From Donghicola eburneus (GTDB taxonomy: Bacteria > Pseudomonadota > Alphaproteobacteria > Rhodobacterales > Rhodobacteraceae): DNA of 64,000 nucleotides. The notes under the pieces are model-generated. The model saw only the letters and a program-made list of their open reading frames with translations. It searched no databases and had not been told where the DNA came from. The stretch is from contig NZ_FOXY01000003.1 in assembly GCF_900115865.1 (NCBI RefSeq), positions 1-64,000 on the forward strand, given 5' to 3'. How positions within the stretch are numbered: the first letter of the stretch is position 1; every line of letters starts with the position of its first letter. The position numbers and the translations under genes were made by a program. Below are positions 54,808 to 62,793 of this stretch, one piece after another.

Positions 54808-55492
54808 ACGCCTGACCGCACCGGTCCAGATAGAGCATGATTCGTTTGTCGGACCGGATGCGGTGGCGCAGGGGCGTTTCCATCGGTAAATTGCGGATCG
54901 CCCCTAGGACTGCCAGACAGGCTGCGTCAGCTGCGGTGGGGGTATCCCCCAGTACATAGGGCCGATCCCCCAGAAATTCGGCCAGCGCCGACAGGTCGCG
55001 TTCGACCAGAGCCAGGCGCTCGGCCTCGGTGCAGCGGGCAATTCCGTGTCGTTCCAGACCGCGCCGCACGCTTTTGCGGATCATTTCGCCCACGGGCGCC
55101 CGCATCACTGCGGGCATCTCCCCGAAAAAGGCCGCTCTGAAAATCGCCCATCCGTCATCGTGGACCCAGCGGTCGTGGACTAGCGCGTGGTAGGGCCAAT
55201 CTTCGATCAACCGCATGATTGCCTGACCTTTTGCGCGATCTTCAAAGGCGCAGGTCGCGTAGAAATCTGTGCCGGCCCGCTCGAGAGCGGCTTGGATCAG
55301 GTGACTGTCGGCGATGGTTTCGTTGTTCCATTGCAAGACGGGCAGTTTGCCATGGGGCATGCGGGACGGGTTGGACACGTCTTTGCGCTGCCAAGGTTGC
55401 CCCGACATGTTCAGAAGATGGATCGTTTTCGAGCAAAAGGGACTGAGCGAAGGTTCGTGCAGACCCGCTGGGAACGTCAGTAAGGTGATCAT
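54788..55492 (-). CDS. Glutathione S-transferase family protein
   Basis: A 234-residue GST-like protein. The N-terminal thioredoxin-type domain has SPFCSKTIHLLNMSGQPW and GKLPVLQWNNETIADSHLI (cis-Pro and glutathione gamma-Glu site). The helical C-terminal domain includes RPYVLGDTPTAADAACLAVLGAI, the family's N-capping motif. The ATG at 55492 is used rather than a TTG six bases upstream. The substrate is unknown. Confidence 0.83.
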   Translation of the reverse strand: MITLLTFPAGLHEPSLSPFCSKTIHLLNMSGQPWQRKDVSNPSRMPHGKLPVLQWNNETIADSHLIQAALERAGTDFYATCAFEDRAKGQAIMRLIEDWPYHALVHDRWVHDDGWAIFRAAFFGEMPAVMRAPVGEMIRKSVRRGLERHGIARCTEAERLALVERDLSALAEFLGDRPYVLGDTPTAADAACLAVLGAIRNLPMETPLRHRIRSDKRIMLYLDRCGQAFTSAYA

Positions 55493-55703
55493 GCGCAATG
55501 TTGGTAAAATCGGAGTTGCGCCAGCCTAGCATGGGTTTGGAAAATCCCGTTGTGCGCGGTCGGGTATGTGGGCGGATTGCTGCGCTATTTCCTTGCAATG
55601 CGCAAAACACTGCCATTTCCTTGGGAATTCAGGGCGGTCCGTTTGCCAGTTGCCGTGTGTGCGTTAGCCTTTCACGCTTGAATAATAAGAGCAGGTATCG
55701 AAA

Positions 55704-57035
55704 ATGTCCCTCTGGTTGAGAGTTTCGACAGGAGTTTTGGCGCTCTTTGCGACGCAGGTGGCGGCAACAGATCTGGCGTTGCGTCCTGTGGTGCGGCCCG
55801 CAACGCCGGTGGCACTTTCGCAAAGCGCTGGTTATTCTGCAGACGTAATACGCCCCCAAGCGCGCCCTGCGCTGGCCCGAACTGCAGAGGTGCCGCCTGT
55901 GACCGAGATATCCGCAAATCCAGGATATAATGACTGGGTTCGTGCCTTTTATAGGCGGGCGCGGGCAGGCGGGATCAGCGAGGCCACGCTGAAACGTGCC
56001 TTTTCTGGTGCGCAATATCTGCCTGATGTGATCCGGCGTGACCGCAACCAATCAGAATTTACCAAGACACTTTGGGACTATCTGGACAGTGCAGCGTCGG
56101 ACGCGCGGATCCGAAATGGCAAAGCCGCTCTGCAAAAGTATGCGAGCACCCTAAACGCGATTGAAAAGCGCTATGGCGTGGACAAAGAAGTGGTGGCAGC
56201 TGTTTGGGGGTTGGAAAGTGCATACGGCAGTTATCGCGGCGATACTGATATTGTCAGCGCATTGTCGACTCTGGCTTTCGATGGACGGCGCGGCGCATTT
56301 TTCGAGCAGCAGCTCGTGGCGGCGCTGGGAATCCTGCAGTCAGGGGATGTCGCACCTCGGAATATGACCGGATCATGGGCGGGAGCGATGGGACACACGC
56401 AGTTTATTCCGACCAGTTATCTGGACTATGCGGTCGATTTTAACGGTGATGGCCGCCGCGATATCTGGAGCGACGATCCCACAGATGCGCTGGCCTCGAC
56501 TGCGGCCTATTTGGCGCAGTTTGGCTGGGTCAGCGGAATGCCTTGGGGAGTCGAGGTGAAGATACCCCAAGGGTTCGACTACACGCTCGCGGATCGCAAA
56601 ACCCTGCGCATGCCCTCAGATTGGGCGCGGTTGGGGATCACGGACATGTCGGGCAAGCCTGTGCGAGATTTCGGGTCTGCCTCGATCTTGCTGCCTGCGG
56701 GGGCGCAAGGCGCAGCGTTTATGATCTTCAAGAATTTTGAGGTCATTGAGCGGTACAACACCGCCGATGCTTATGTGATCGGAGTTGGGCACTTGAGTGA
56801 CCGTCTCAAGGGGGCAGGTCCAATCCAATCGGATTGGCCGCGCGGGGATCGGGCCCTGACCTTTGCTGAGCGCAAAGAGTTGCAGGACCGCCTGACCCGT
56901 GCCGGTTTCTCGACCCAAGGGATCGACGGAAGGATTGGGCCGAACACAATCGACGCCGTGCGGTCTTATCAGCAGTCCGCAGGCCTGATACCTGATGGGT
57001 ATCCGTCGCTCAGGCTCCTGCAGCGGCTACGCTAG
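55704..57035 (+). CDS. Lytic murein transglycosylase (MltB type) with peptidoglycan-binding domain
   Basis: A 443-residue exported cell-wall enzyme. A signal peptide (MSLWLRVSTGVLALFATQVAA) and a short proline-rich linker lead to the SLT_2 domain: GVDKEVVAAVWGLESAYGSYRG with catalytic Glu171, GAMGHTQFIPTSY, and DFNGDGRRDIW. The C terminus (about 380-443) is a PG_binding_1 domain ending in TIDAVRSYQQSAGLIPDGYPSLRLLQRLR. It cleaves glycan strands to 1,6-anhydro-MurNAc ends. It lacks a lipobox, unlike E. coli MltB. Confidence 0.9.
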   Translation: MSLWLRVSTGVLALFATQVAATDLALRPVVRPATPVALSQSAGYSADVIRPQARPALARTAEVPPVTEISANPGYNDWVRAFYRRARAGGISEATLKRAFSGAQYLPDVIRRDRNQSEFTKTLWDYLDSAASDARIRNGKAALQKYASTLNAIEKRYGVDKEVVAAVWGLESAYGSYRGDTDIVSALSTLAFDGRRGAFFEQQLVAALGILQSGDVAPRNMTGSWAGAMGHTQFIPTSYLDYAVDFNGDGRRDIWSDDPTDALASTAAYLAQFGWVSGMPWGVEVKIPQGFDYTLADRKTLRMPSDWARLGITDMSGKPVRDFGSASILLPAGAQGAAFMIFKNFEVIERYNTADAYVIGVGHLSDRLKGAGPIQSDWPRGDRALTFAERKELQDRLTRAGFSTQGIDGRIGPNTIDAVRSYQQSAGLIPDGYPSLRLLQRLR

Positions 57036-57038
57036 AGC

Positions 57039-58082
57039 TCAAATAATCTCGTCTTCGTCGAACATGGGTGCGGCCAGAAGTTCGGCGTGCATCAACTCAA
57101 CAGTGTCCTCGGCGGCCGCGGTCTGTTTGACCTGCGCGATGTGGTAGATCGCGTCGCCTTCGTTCACGACGGGCATGACAGCTCGGCCCACTATGATCCC
57201 GCTGCTTTCGGCGATGATCTCTGTCTCTTTTTCACCAAAGGGGTCAGAGATCATGCCCATGACATCGCCTTCGCTGACCATTTCGCCGCGCCGCTTGAAA
57301 GTCCGCATCAGTCCGCCCATCGGGGCACGTGTCCAAGCAGAGTTTAGCGACATCAACGGAGCAGTTTTCGCAGTTGGCACGCCCTTTTTCGCGATCATTC
57401 CAAGGTCGCGCATCACCCGCAGGATACCGGCGACGCCCGTACGCACGGCCATCTCGTCAAAGCGCAATCCTTCGCCCGCTTCGTACAGCAGAATGTCGAC
57501 GCCGCGCTCTTTGGCGACGCCACGGAGCGATCCGTCCCGCAGTTTCGAGGTCATGATCACAGGCGCGCCAAAGCTTTTGGCCAAGTCCATCAGGCGATCA
57601 TTGCCGGGCGAGATGCGGATTTGTGGCAGGTTGGTGCGGTGTACGGCCGCCGAATGCAGGTCGATGCCCAAATCCGCGCGCAAAACTACGTCGTTCAAGA
57701 AGATGTGGGCGAGACGGCTGGCCAGTGATCCAGTCGGATGCCCTGGAAAGCTGCGGTTCAGGTCGCGTCGGTCTGGCAGATATCGCGAGTGGCTGAGAAA
57801 GCCAAAGGAGTTCACGATCGGTACTACCAGCAGGGTGCCCGCCAAGCGATTCAGCGAGGGCACGCGCAAGAGTCGGCGCACGATTTCCACGCCGATCACC
57901 TCGTCTCCGTGAACGCCAGCGCTGACGAACATGGTCGGGCCCTCTTTGGCGCCATGAATCACATGGACCGATAGATTAACGGGGGTGTGGTCGGACTGAA
58001 CCGTAACCGGAAGGTCGACCGTGGCCCGAAGGCCAGCCGGAATAGAGCATCCGGCAATTTCAAAAGGCTTGCGGCGGGTCAT
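57039..58082 (-). CDS. Succinylglutamate desuccinylase/aspartoacylase family protein
   Basis: A 347-residue zinc carboxypeptidase-like amidohydrolase. Zinc ligands are visible in SAGVHGDEVIGVEI (His and Glu) and IDLHSAAVHRTNLPQ (His); RRDLNRSFPG is the substrate Arg/Asn region. Related proteins include the ectoine-degradation deacetylase DoeB, but no other ectoine genes are present here, so the substrate is open. It is divergent from asd. Confidence 0.82.
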   Translation of the reverse strand: MTRRKPFEIAGCSIPAGLRATVDLPVTVQSDHTPVNLSVHVIHGAKEGPTMFVSAGVHGDEVIGVEIVRRLLRVPSLNRLAGTLLVVPIVNSFGFLSHSRYLPDRRDLNRSFPGHPTGSLASRLAHIFLNDVVLRADLGIDLHSAAVHRTNLPQIRISPGNDRLMDLAKSFGAPVIMTSKLRDGSLRGVAKERGVDILLYEAGEGLRFDEMAVRTGVAGILRVMRDLGMIAKKGVPTAKTAPLMSLNSAWTRAPMGGLMRTFKRRGEMVSEGDVMGMISDPFGEKETEIIAESSGIIVGRAVMPVVNEGDAIYHIAQVKQTAAAEDTVELMHAELLAAPMFDEDEII

Positions 58083-58199
58083 ATCTGCAACTTTCTGACG
58101 TCATCCCTCTGTTTCACACGCAATCGCGAGGGTGAAGCCCTTTTCGACAGCCGTAGGATAGAGTACACCGCCCGCCGTACTGTAACGGAGGACCCAAAT

Positions 58200-59222
58200 A
58201 TGGGCTATAAGGTCGTCGTCGCCGGCGCCACAGGCAATGTGGGCCGCGAAATGCTGAACATTCTGGCGGAACGCCAGTTCCCCGTCGATGAGTTGGCAGC
58301 GCTGGCAAGCCGCCGCAGCCTCGGCACAGAAGTAAGCTTTGGCGACAAGACACTCACGACTCAGGATATCGAACAGTTCGATTTCTCGGGTTGGGATATC
58401 GCTCTGTTCGCCATCGGGTCGGATGCGACCAAAAAATACGCGCCGATCGCAGCAGCGGCTGGCTGTGTTGTCATCGATAACAGCTCGCTCTACCGCTACG
58501 ATCCCGACGTGCCGCTCGTCGTTCCCGAAGTGAACCCCGAAGCCGTCGACAACTACGGCAAGAAGAACATCATCGCGAACCCCAACTGCTCGACCGCGCA
58601 GATGGTTGTCGCGCTGAAGCCTTTGCATGACCGCGCCAAGATCAAGCGCGTCGTCGTCAGCACCTACCAGTCGGTGTCGGGCAGCGGCAAAGAGGCGATT
58701 GACGAGCTGTGGGACCAGACCAAGGGCATGTATGTCCCCGGTCAGGAAAAAGAGCCTAAGGTGTACCCCAAGCAGATCGCCTTCAACGTGATCCCGCATA
58801 TCGACGTGTTCCTCGATAGCGGCGACACCAAAGAAGAGTGGAAGATGGTCACCGAAACCAAGAAGATCGTGGATCCCTCGATCAAGGTGACTGCAACCTG
58901 CGTGCGCGTTCCTGTGTTCGTTGGCCACGCGGAGTCGATCAACATCGAATTCGAAGACTTCCTCGACGAAGACGAAGCTCGTGACATCCTGCGCGAAGCG
59001 CCCGGTATCATGGTCATCGACAAGCGCGAAGACGGTGGCTACGTCACCCCCGTAGAATGCGTTGGTGACTATGCGACCTTCATCAGCCGCATCCGTCAGG
59101 ACGTGACCATCGAGAACGGCATCAACCTTTGGTGCGTTTCGGACAACCTGCGCAAGGGCGCTGCCCTGAACGCAGTCCAGATCGCCGAGACGCTGGGCAA
59201 GCGGGTCCTGAAAAAGGGCTGA
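58200..59222 (+). CDS. asd: Aspartate-semialdehyde dehydrogenase
   Basis: Reduces aspartyl phosphate to the semialdehyde that feeds lysine, threonine and methionine. The 340-residue protein starts MGYKVVVAGATGNVGREML (NADP site) and has the nucleophile C130 in ANPNCSTAQM, then SVSGSGKEAID, and CVRVPVFVGHAESI with the active His. The ATG at 58200 lies after CGGAGGA; the longer frame upstream belongs to the divergent promoter. With dapD and dapE it completes part of the DAP pathway in the window. Confidence 0.96.
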   Translation: MGYKVVVAGATGNVGREMLNILAERQFPVDELAALASRRSLGTEVSFGDKTLTTQDIEQFDFSGWDIALFAIGSDATKKYAPIAAAAGCVVIDNSSLYRYDPDVPLVVPEVNPEAVDNYGKKNIIANPNCSTAQMVVALKPLHDRAKIKRVVVSTYQSVSGSGKEAIDELWDQTKGMYVPGQEKEPKVYPKQIAFNVIPHIDVFLDSGDTKEEWKMVTETKKIVDPSIKVTATCVRVPVFVGHAESINIEFEDFLDEDEARDILREAPGIMVIDKREDGGYVTPVECVGDYATFISRIRQDVTIENGINLWCVSDNLRKGAALNAVQIAETLGKRVLKKG

Positions 59223-59250
59223 AATCCGCTCAAATGCGACATGAAATTAG

Positions 59251-59282
59251 AGGCGTGCTCGGCAAGAGTGCGCCTTTTTTCA
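59251..59282 (+). terminator. Terminator of asd
   Basis: AGGCG / CGCCT arms enclose an imperfect inner stem, followed by six T. Confidence 0.7.
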
Positions 59283-59383
59283 TTGGCTTTTGCCATATGT
59301 AATTCTTCCTGAGGTTGTTTGGGGGTGCGACTTTCACGCATACTGTGGGGGATCTTTTCTTGTAGTTATGTTTGGAAAGCCCG

Positions 59384-59833
59384 ATGCGCAGACTGTGTGT
59401 AGCAGCGTGCGGCGCGCTGACCCTATGGGTCTCGCCGTTGATGGCCGGTGAACGGGAATTTATCCAGTCGACCGGAAATGCCTACCAATACCGCAGCCAT
59501 TATGAACTCAAATCGATTGTCTATGCCCCCAGCGTGACTGTGGCGGGAGGACGCTACGTGGTGGTGCCCGAAGGTATGTGCACCAACGACCGCGAGCGGA
59601 TTCTGGACTGGGCCGCTAAGACGACTGGATACGGTGCTGTGGCCAGCCCAAAACTGCCCGATGGAGTAGAGCCCGACTGTAATATCCTGAACCCAAACCT
59701 GCGGGGCGGGTTTGCCGATGGTTTCGCGACACAAGAGGGGGCAGAGCGCACAGCTTTGGCCAGATGCGAGGCGACTCGGCTGGATGGGTACGAAAAATGT
59801 ATCCTTGTGGCACGGGTTGCGGACGGTCGCTGA
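59384..59833 (+). CDS. Secreted cysteine-containing protein, tandem paralog A
   Basis: A 149-residue exported protein with a signal peptide (MRRLCVAACGALTLWVSPLMAG). The mature part carries four cysteines in the contexts MCTNDRERILDWAA, DCNI, RCEAT and KCILVARV. These contexts line up with the next gene at 60014, so the two form a duplicated family I cannot name. The ATG at 59384 follows GGAAAG. Function unknown; the cysteines probably form two disulfides in the periplasm. Confidence 0.65.
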   Translation: MRRLCVAACGALTLWVSPLMAGEREFIQSTGNAYQYRSHYELKSIVYAPSVTVAGGRYVVVPEGMCTNDRERILDWAAKTTGYGAVASPKLPDGVEPDCNILNPNLRGGFADGFATQEGAERTALARCEATRLDGYEKCILVARVADGR

Positions 59834-60013
59834 GCCACCGGAAAAATGGACTTAAGCCATGGCTTTGCAAAGATTTTCGCGCAGCTTTGCCAGAAAAATG
59901 CCCAATCACGCGCTGTAACAGACGCGTGAGCTGCCCCGTTTTGTAAGTTTTCCTCGGAACGTATTGCGCCCCGCTACGTTGGGTGTCCAGAACATGATCG
60001 AGAGGAATTAGTT

Positions 60014-60484
60014 ATGACTTTCAAGACCTTCGTACTTACTTCGACTATTGCCCTTGTGCCCGCGATGGGCTTTGCTGAATCTGAAGTAGAACTGATTGAG
60101 GACACCGAAGGTTCGGTACAGTATCACGGTCCTGACTCGCCAATGGTCCCCGTTGTGAACGATGGTACCATGTACCCAGAAGCTCGTCACCTGACCGTCG
60201 CAGAGACTGTTTGCGAGAACGACAAAGCGGACATTATTGATTGGGCCGCTGAAACCGAAGGCTACGCTTCGCTGGCCGTACCGCAATTGCCTGCCGATGT
60301 ACCGGATAACTGTGGCGTTCAAAACGCCGAAGTGGTGACCGGCACCGCGACCGATTTCCAGAGCTTTGAAGACTCGGACAAGGTGGCACTGGATATCTGT
60401 AACGCGGCCCTGCTCGAAGGCTACGGTGAGTGCTTCATCGTCGCCCGTGTGACGGACCAAGATAACGTCACCATGACCCAATAA
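60014..60484 (+). CDS. Secreted cysteine-containing protein, tandem paralog B
   Basis: A 156-residue exported protein with signal peptide MTFKTFVLTSTIALVPAMGFA. The mature part is strongly acidic and has four cysteines in VCENDKADIIDWAA, NCGV, ICNAA and ECFIVARV, matching paralog A in order and spacing. It lacks the basic residues of A, so the two may face different conditions. GAGG precedes the ATG, and a strong terminator follows. Confidence 0.68.
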   Translation: MTFKTFVLTSTIALVPAMGFAESEVELIEDTEGSVQYHGPDSPMVPVVNDGTMYPEARHLTVAETVCENDKADIIDWAAETEGYASLAVPQLPADVPDNCGVQNAEVVTGTATDFQSFEDSDKVALDICNAALLEGYGECFIVARVTDQDNVTMTQ

Positions 60485-60506
60485 CGATTTCACGTGTCGT
60501 GAGTGC

Positions 60507-60533
60507 AGGCGCAGCTTCGGCTGCGCCTTTTTC
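60507..60533 (+). terminator. Terminator after secreted paralog B
   Basis: A perfect 9-bp stem AGGCGCAGC / GCTGCGCCT with a TTCG loop and five T. Confidence 0.9.
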
Positions 60534-60716
60534 TTTGGCCGCTTGTCCGTTGATCAAACGGCTTCTCTGTAGATCGCGGACATTTTGGGTGGCGCGCGTC
60601 ACCGAAAGACGGGGTCACTATTCTTATCCATCCCTGAATCATCCTAAGGGCCAGCAAGTGCCGCCGCGCTGAACAGTCTAAAATAAGATGGACTCACCAA
60701 AGGATGGAGGCACGCC

Positions 60717-60896
60717 ATGTTCACATTCGGACACCTGATTGCTGCACGTAAACTCGCTGCAGCTTCGGCGGATCACGTGGCAGAGCAGTCCGATGCACCC
60801 ATCCGGAAAAAAGTCAGCCGCTCTGAAATAGAGCGGCTGTTCAAATCGGACCTTCAGGCAAAATCAGAGATAATGGCGCAGCGCGCTGCCCCCTAA
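60717..60896 (+). CDS. Small hypothetical protein (59 residues)
   Basis: A short open frame with a strong GGAGG seven bases before its ATG. The product MFTFGHLIAARKLAAASADH... is basic and helical with a SRSEIERLFKSDLQAKSEIM tail and no signal peptide or membrane helix. It ends ten bases before the converging carbonic anhydrase stop. The clear ribosome site and normal codon use favour a real gene. Function unknown. Confidence 0.5.
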   Translation: MFTFGHLIAARKLAAASADHVAEQSDAPIRKKVSRSEIERLFKSDLQAKSEIMAQRAAP

Positions 60897-60906
60897 TGTG
60901 CCGCGA

Positions 60907-61557
60907 TCAGACGGGTAGGAACTTGTCGTCTTTGGCTTCGTAGTATTCCAGCGACCCTTCGCCGATATCGGTCCATAGACCGTGAAGCGACAAAGTGCCG
61001 TTGTTCACAGCCTCTTCGATGAAGGGGAAGGTCATCAAGTTTTCCAGCGACACACAGACCGCTTTCTTTTCCAGCGCGCGAAGACGCTCTTGCTCACCTT
61101 CGACGTGTTCGATGGCGGCATAGCCGGGGCGCAAAATGTCCATCCAGCGACCGACAAAGCTGGTTTTTTCATCCAGCTCGGGCGCATGCCCACTGCACAT
61201 GCTCATGCAGCCTGCAACACCCCCACAATTCGAGTGACCCAGCACGATCAGGTGCGCGACCTTGAGCGCGGTTACGGCGTACTCGACTGTGGCAGACGTA
61301 CCGTGCTGCAGCCCGTCAGGCTCGTAGGGTGGTACGAGGTTTGCAATGTTTCTGTGAATAAAGAACTCACCAGTGTCCGCACCAAAGATGGAGGTCACGT
61401 GCACACGAGAATCACAGCAAGAAATTACCATCGCACGGGGGCGCTGGCCCTCGTCAGCGAGTCGGCGATACCACGCTTTGTTCTCGGTATAGGTGGTTGC
61501 GTGCCAGCCCTGATAGCGCTGAAGCAGGTAGGACGGCAGCGGCTTCGCGAACTTCAT
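60907..61557 (-). CDS. Beta-class carbonic anhydrase
   Basis: A zinc enzyme of 216 residues that interconverts CO2 and bicarbonate. The zinc ligands lie in SCCDSRV (Cys with the gating Asp-Arg pair) and VLGHSNCGGVAG (His and Cys). FFIHRNIANLVPPYEPDG is the family's central motif. GGAGGA precedes the ATG. It supplies bicarbonate for biosynthetic carboxylations. Confidence 0.93.
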   Translation of the reverse strand: MKFAKPLPSYLLQRYQGWHATTYTENKAWYRRLADEGQRPRAMVISCCDSRVHVTSIFGADTGEFFIHRNIANLVPPYEPDGLQHGTSATVEYAVTALKVAHLIVLGHSNCGGVAGCMSMCSGHAPELDEKTSFVGRWMDILRPGYAAIEHVEGEQERLRALEKKAVCVSLENLMTFPFIEEAVNNGTLSLHGLWTDIGEGSLEYYEAKDDKFLPV

Positions 61558-62094
61558 TCATCATCCTCCGAGGCATTTTGAGCAAAATTAGCGCTCTATA
61601 TCCCAAATGGCGAGGGGATTTAAATATTTGTTCTTCCGCGAAATAACGGTTTTGCGCGTGAGAAAAGGCTCGCGCAGGGGATCAAAATGTAAACACAGCT
61701 TATACTAACGTTAACTGTGGGACACTAAGGTATACTCCTTCGTTTAAATGGTATGCGGGCGATTTACGCGGCCATTCTTTGATTTAATCTCGCACTCGTT
61801 GGGTATCGAGCGCACCACAACGATCACCTCTCAACAGGCAAAGCGGCCCAGACAGGTACCTCTCGTGAACACCTTGGGCTGACATATGCTTGGTTACAGT
61901 GACCTTTTGAATCAATCGCATTGGGTCGCGGTGACAGATTGGTCAGGGTCAGACGCTCTTTGGTCAACCGAGCTTCGCAATGAGGTGCACCTTTGGTGTG
62001 CGGCGGGGTGGATCAACGACTGCACGCTCGGGCGTTCGGTCAAACGAACGAACGGGCTTGGCTGTCAAGCTCAACTAAGTGGAGTAACAGGCCT
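61558..62094. other. 537-base region between carbonic anhydrase and the response regulator
   Basis: AT-rich near the carbonic anhydrase, with an 8-bp palindrome TAACGTTA at 61706-61713 and one GANTC site (61909-61913). A 70-codon frame at 61886-62098 overlaps the regulator start, lacks a ribosome site and looks non-coding. It presumably holds both promoters. Confidence 0.4.
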
Positions 62095-62724
62095 ATGATC
62101 GCTGAAGTTTCCGGGTCAAAACGCATCCTGATGATCGATGATCATCAACTTATCCTTGATGTGCTGATGCGCTATTTCAATGCGGCGCTCGATGCACAGG
62201 TCGACACCGCACCCGATCTGGACGCGGCGCTGGACCTGATTGACGAGCACGACTATGACCTGATCCTGCTGGACTACAATTTGCCAGGCATCTCTGGCCT
62301 GAGCGGTCTGTCGCAGGTTCTGGAGCGTTCGAACAACACACCCACCGCGCTGATCTCTTCGGACCTGCCCCGCGAGGCAATTTACGATGCGATGGCGATG
62401 GGTGCCAAAGGCTACATCCCAAAAACCAGCCGCGCCGAAGCGTTCGCCAACGCGATCCGGTTCCTGCTGATGGGCGAAACTTTCCTGCCCGCCGAGTTTT
62501 TTACCCGCAAGGCAGAGCCCAAGAAACCCCGCATCGAAAACCTGTCCTCGCGTGAGAGCGACGTTCTCTTGCTGGTCGCAGAGGGGCGCTCGAACAAGGA
62601 CGTGGCCAACGAACTGGGCTTGAGCGAAACCACCGTAAAGATGCACCTGCGCTCGATTTACTCGAAAATCGGCGTGGATAACCGCACCCAAGCGGCGCTC
62701 TGGGCGAACCAGCGAAAGTTGTGA
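62095..62724 (+). CDS. LuxR/NarL-type response regulator
   Basis: A 209-residue two-domain regulator. The receiver domain has the acidic pair in MIDDHQ, the phosphoacceptor D60 in LILLDYNLPG, Ser/Thr in ALISSDLP and Lys in GYIPKTS. After a short linker, residues about 143-205 form a LuxR-type helix-turn-helix: LSSRESDVLLLVAEGRSNKDVANELGLSETTVKMHLRSIYSKIGV. No sensor kinase is adjacent, so the partner is elsewhere. The ATG at 62095 (MIAEVSG) is used; GGAG lies eleven bases upstream, slightly far. Confidence 0.88.
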   Translation: MIAEVSGSKRILMIDDHQLILDVLMRYFNAALDAQVDTAPDLDAALDLIDEHDYDLILLDYNLPGISGLSGLSQVLERSNNTPTALISSDLPREAIYDAMAMGAKGYIPKTSRAEAFANAIRFLLMGETFLPAEFFTRKAEPKKPRIENLSSRESDVLLLVAEGRSNKDVANELGLSETTVKMHLRSIYSKIGVDNRTQAALWANQRKL

Positions 62725-62793
62725 TCCAGTCGGCCTTGCGGTCACCGCGCGGCACGCTAGGCTGCGCGGCAACACCGCAGTCAGGAGGCCGCA

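Noticed and set aside
60490-60505. Possible parS half-site (ATTTCACGTG) after secreted paralog B
   Set aside because: Only one half matches; the second arm reads TCGTGAGT and breaks the symmetry.
61886-62098. 70-codon frame before the response regulator
   Set aside because: No ribosome site, overlaps the regulator start in another frame, and the product has no recognisable features.
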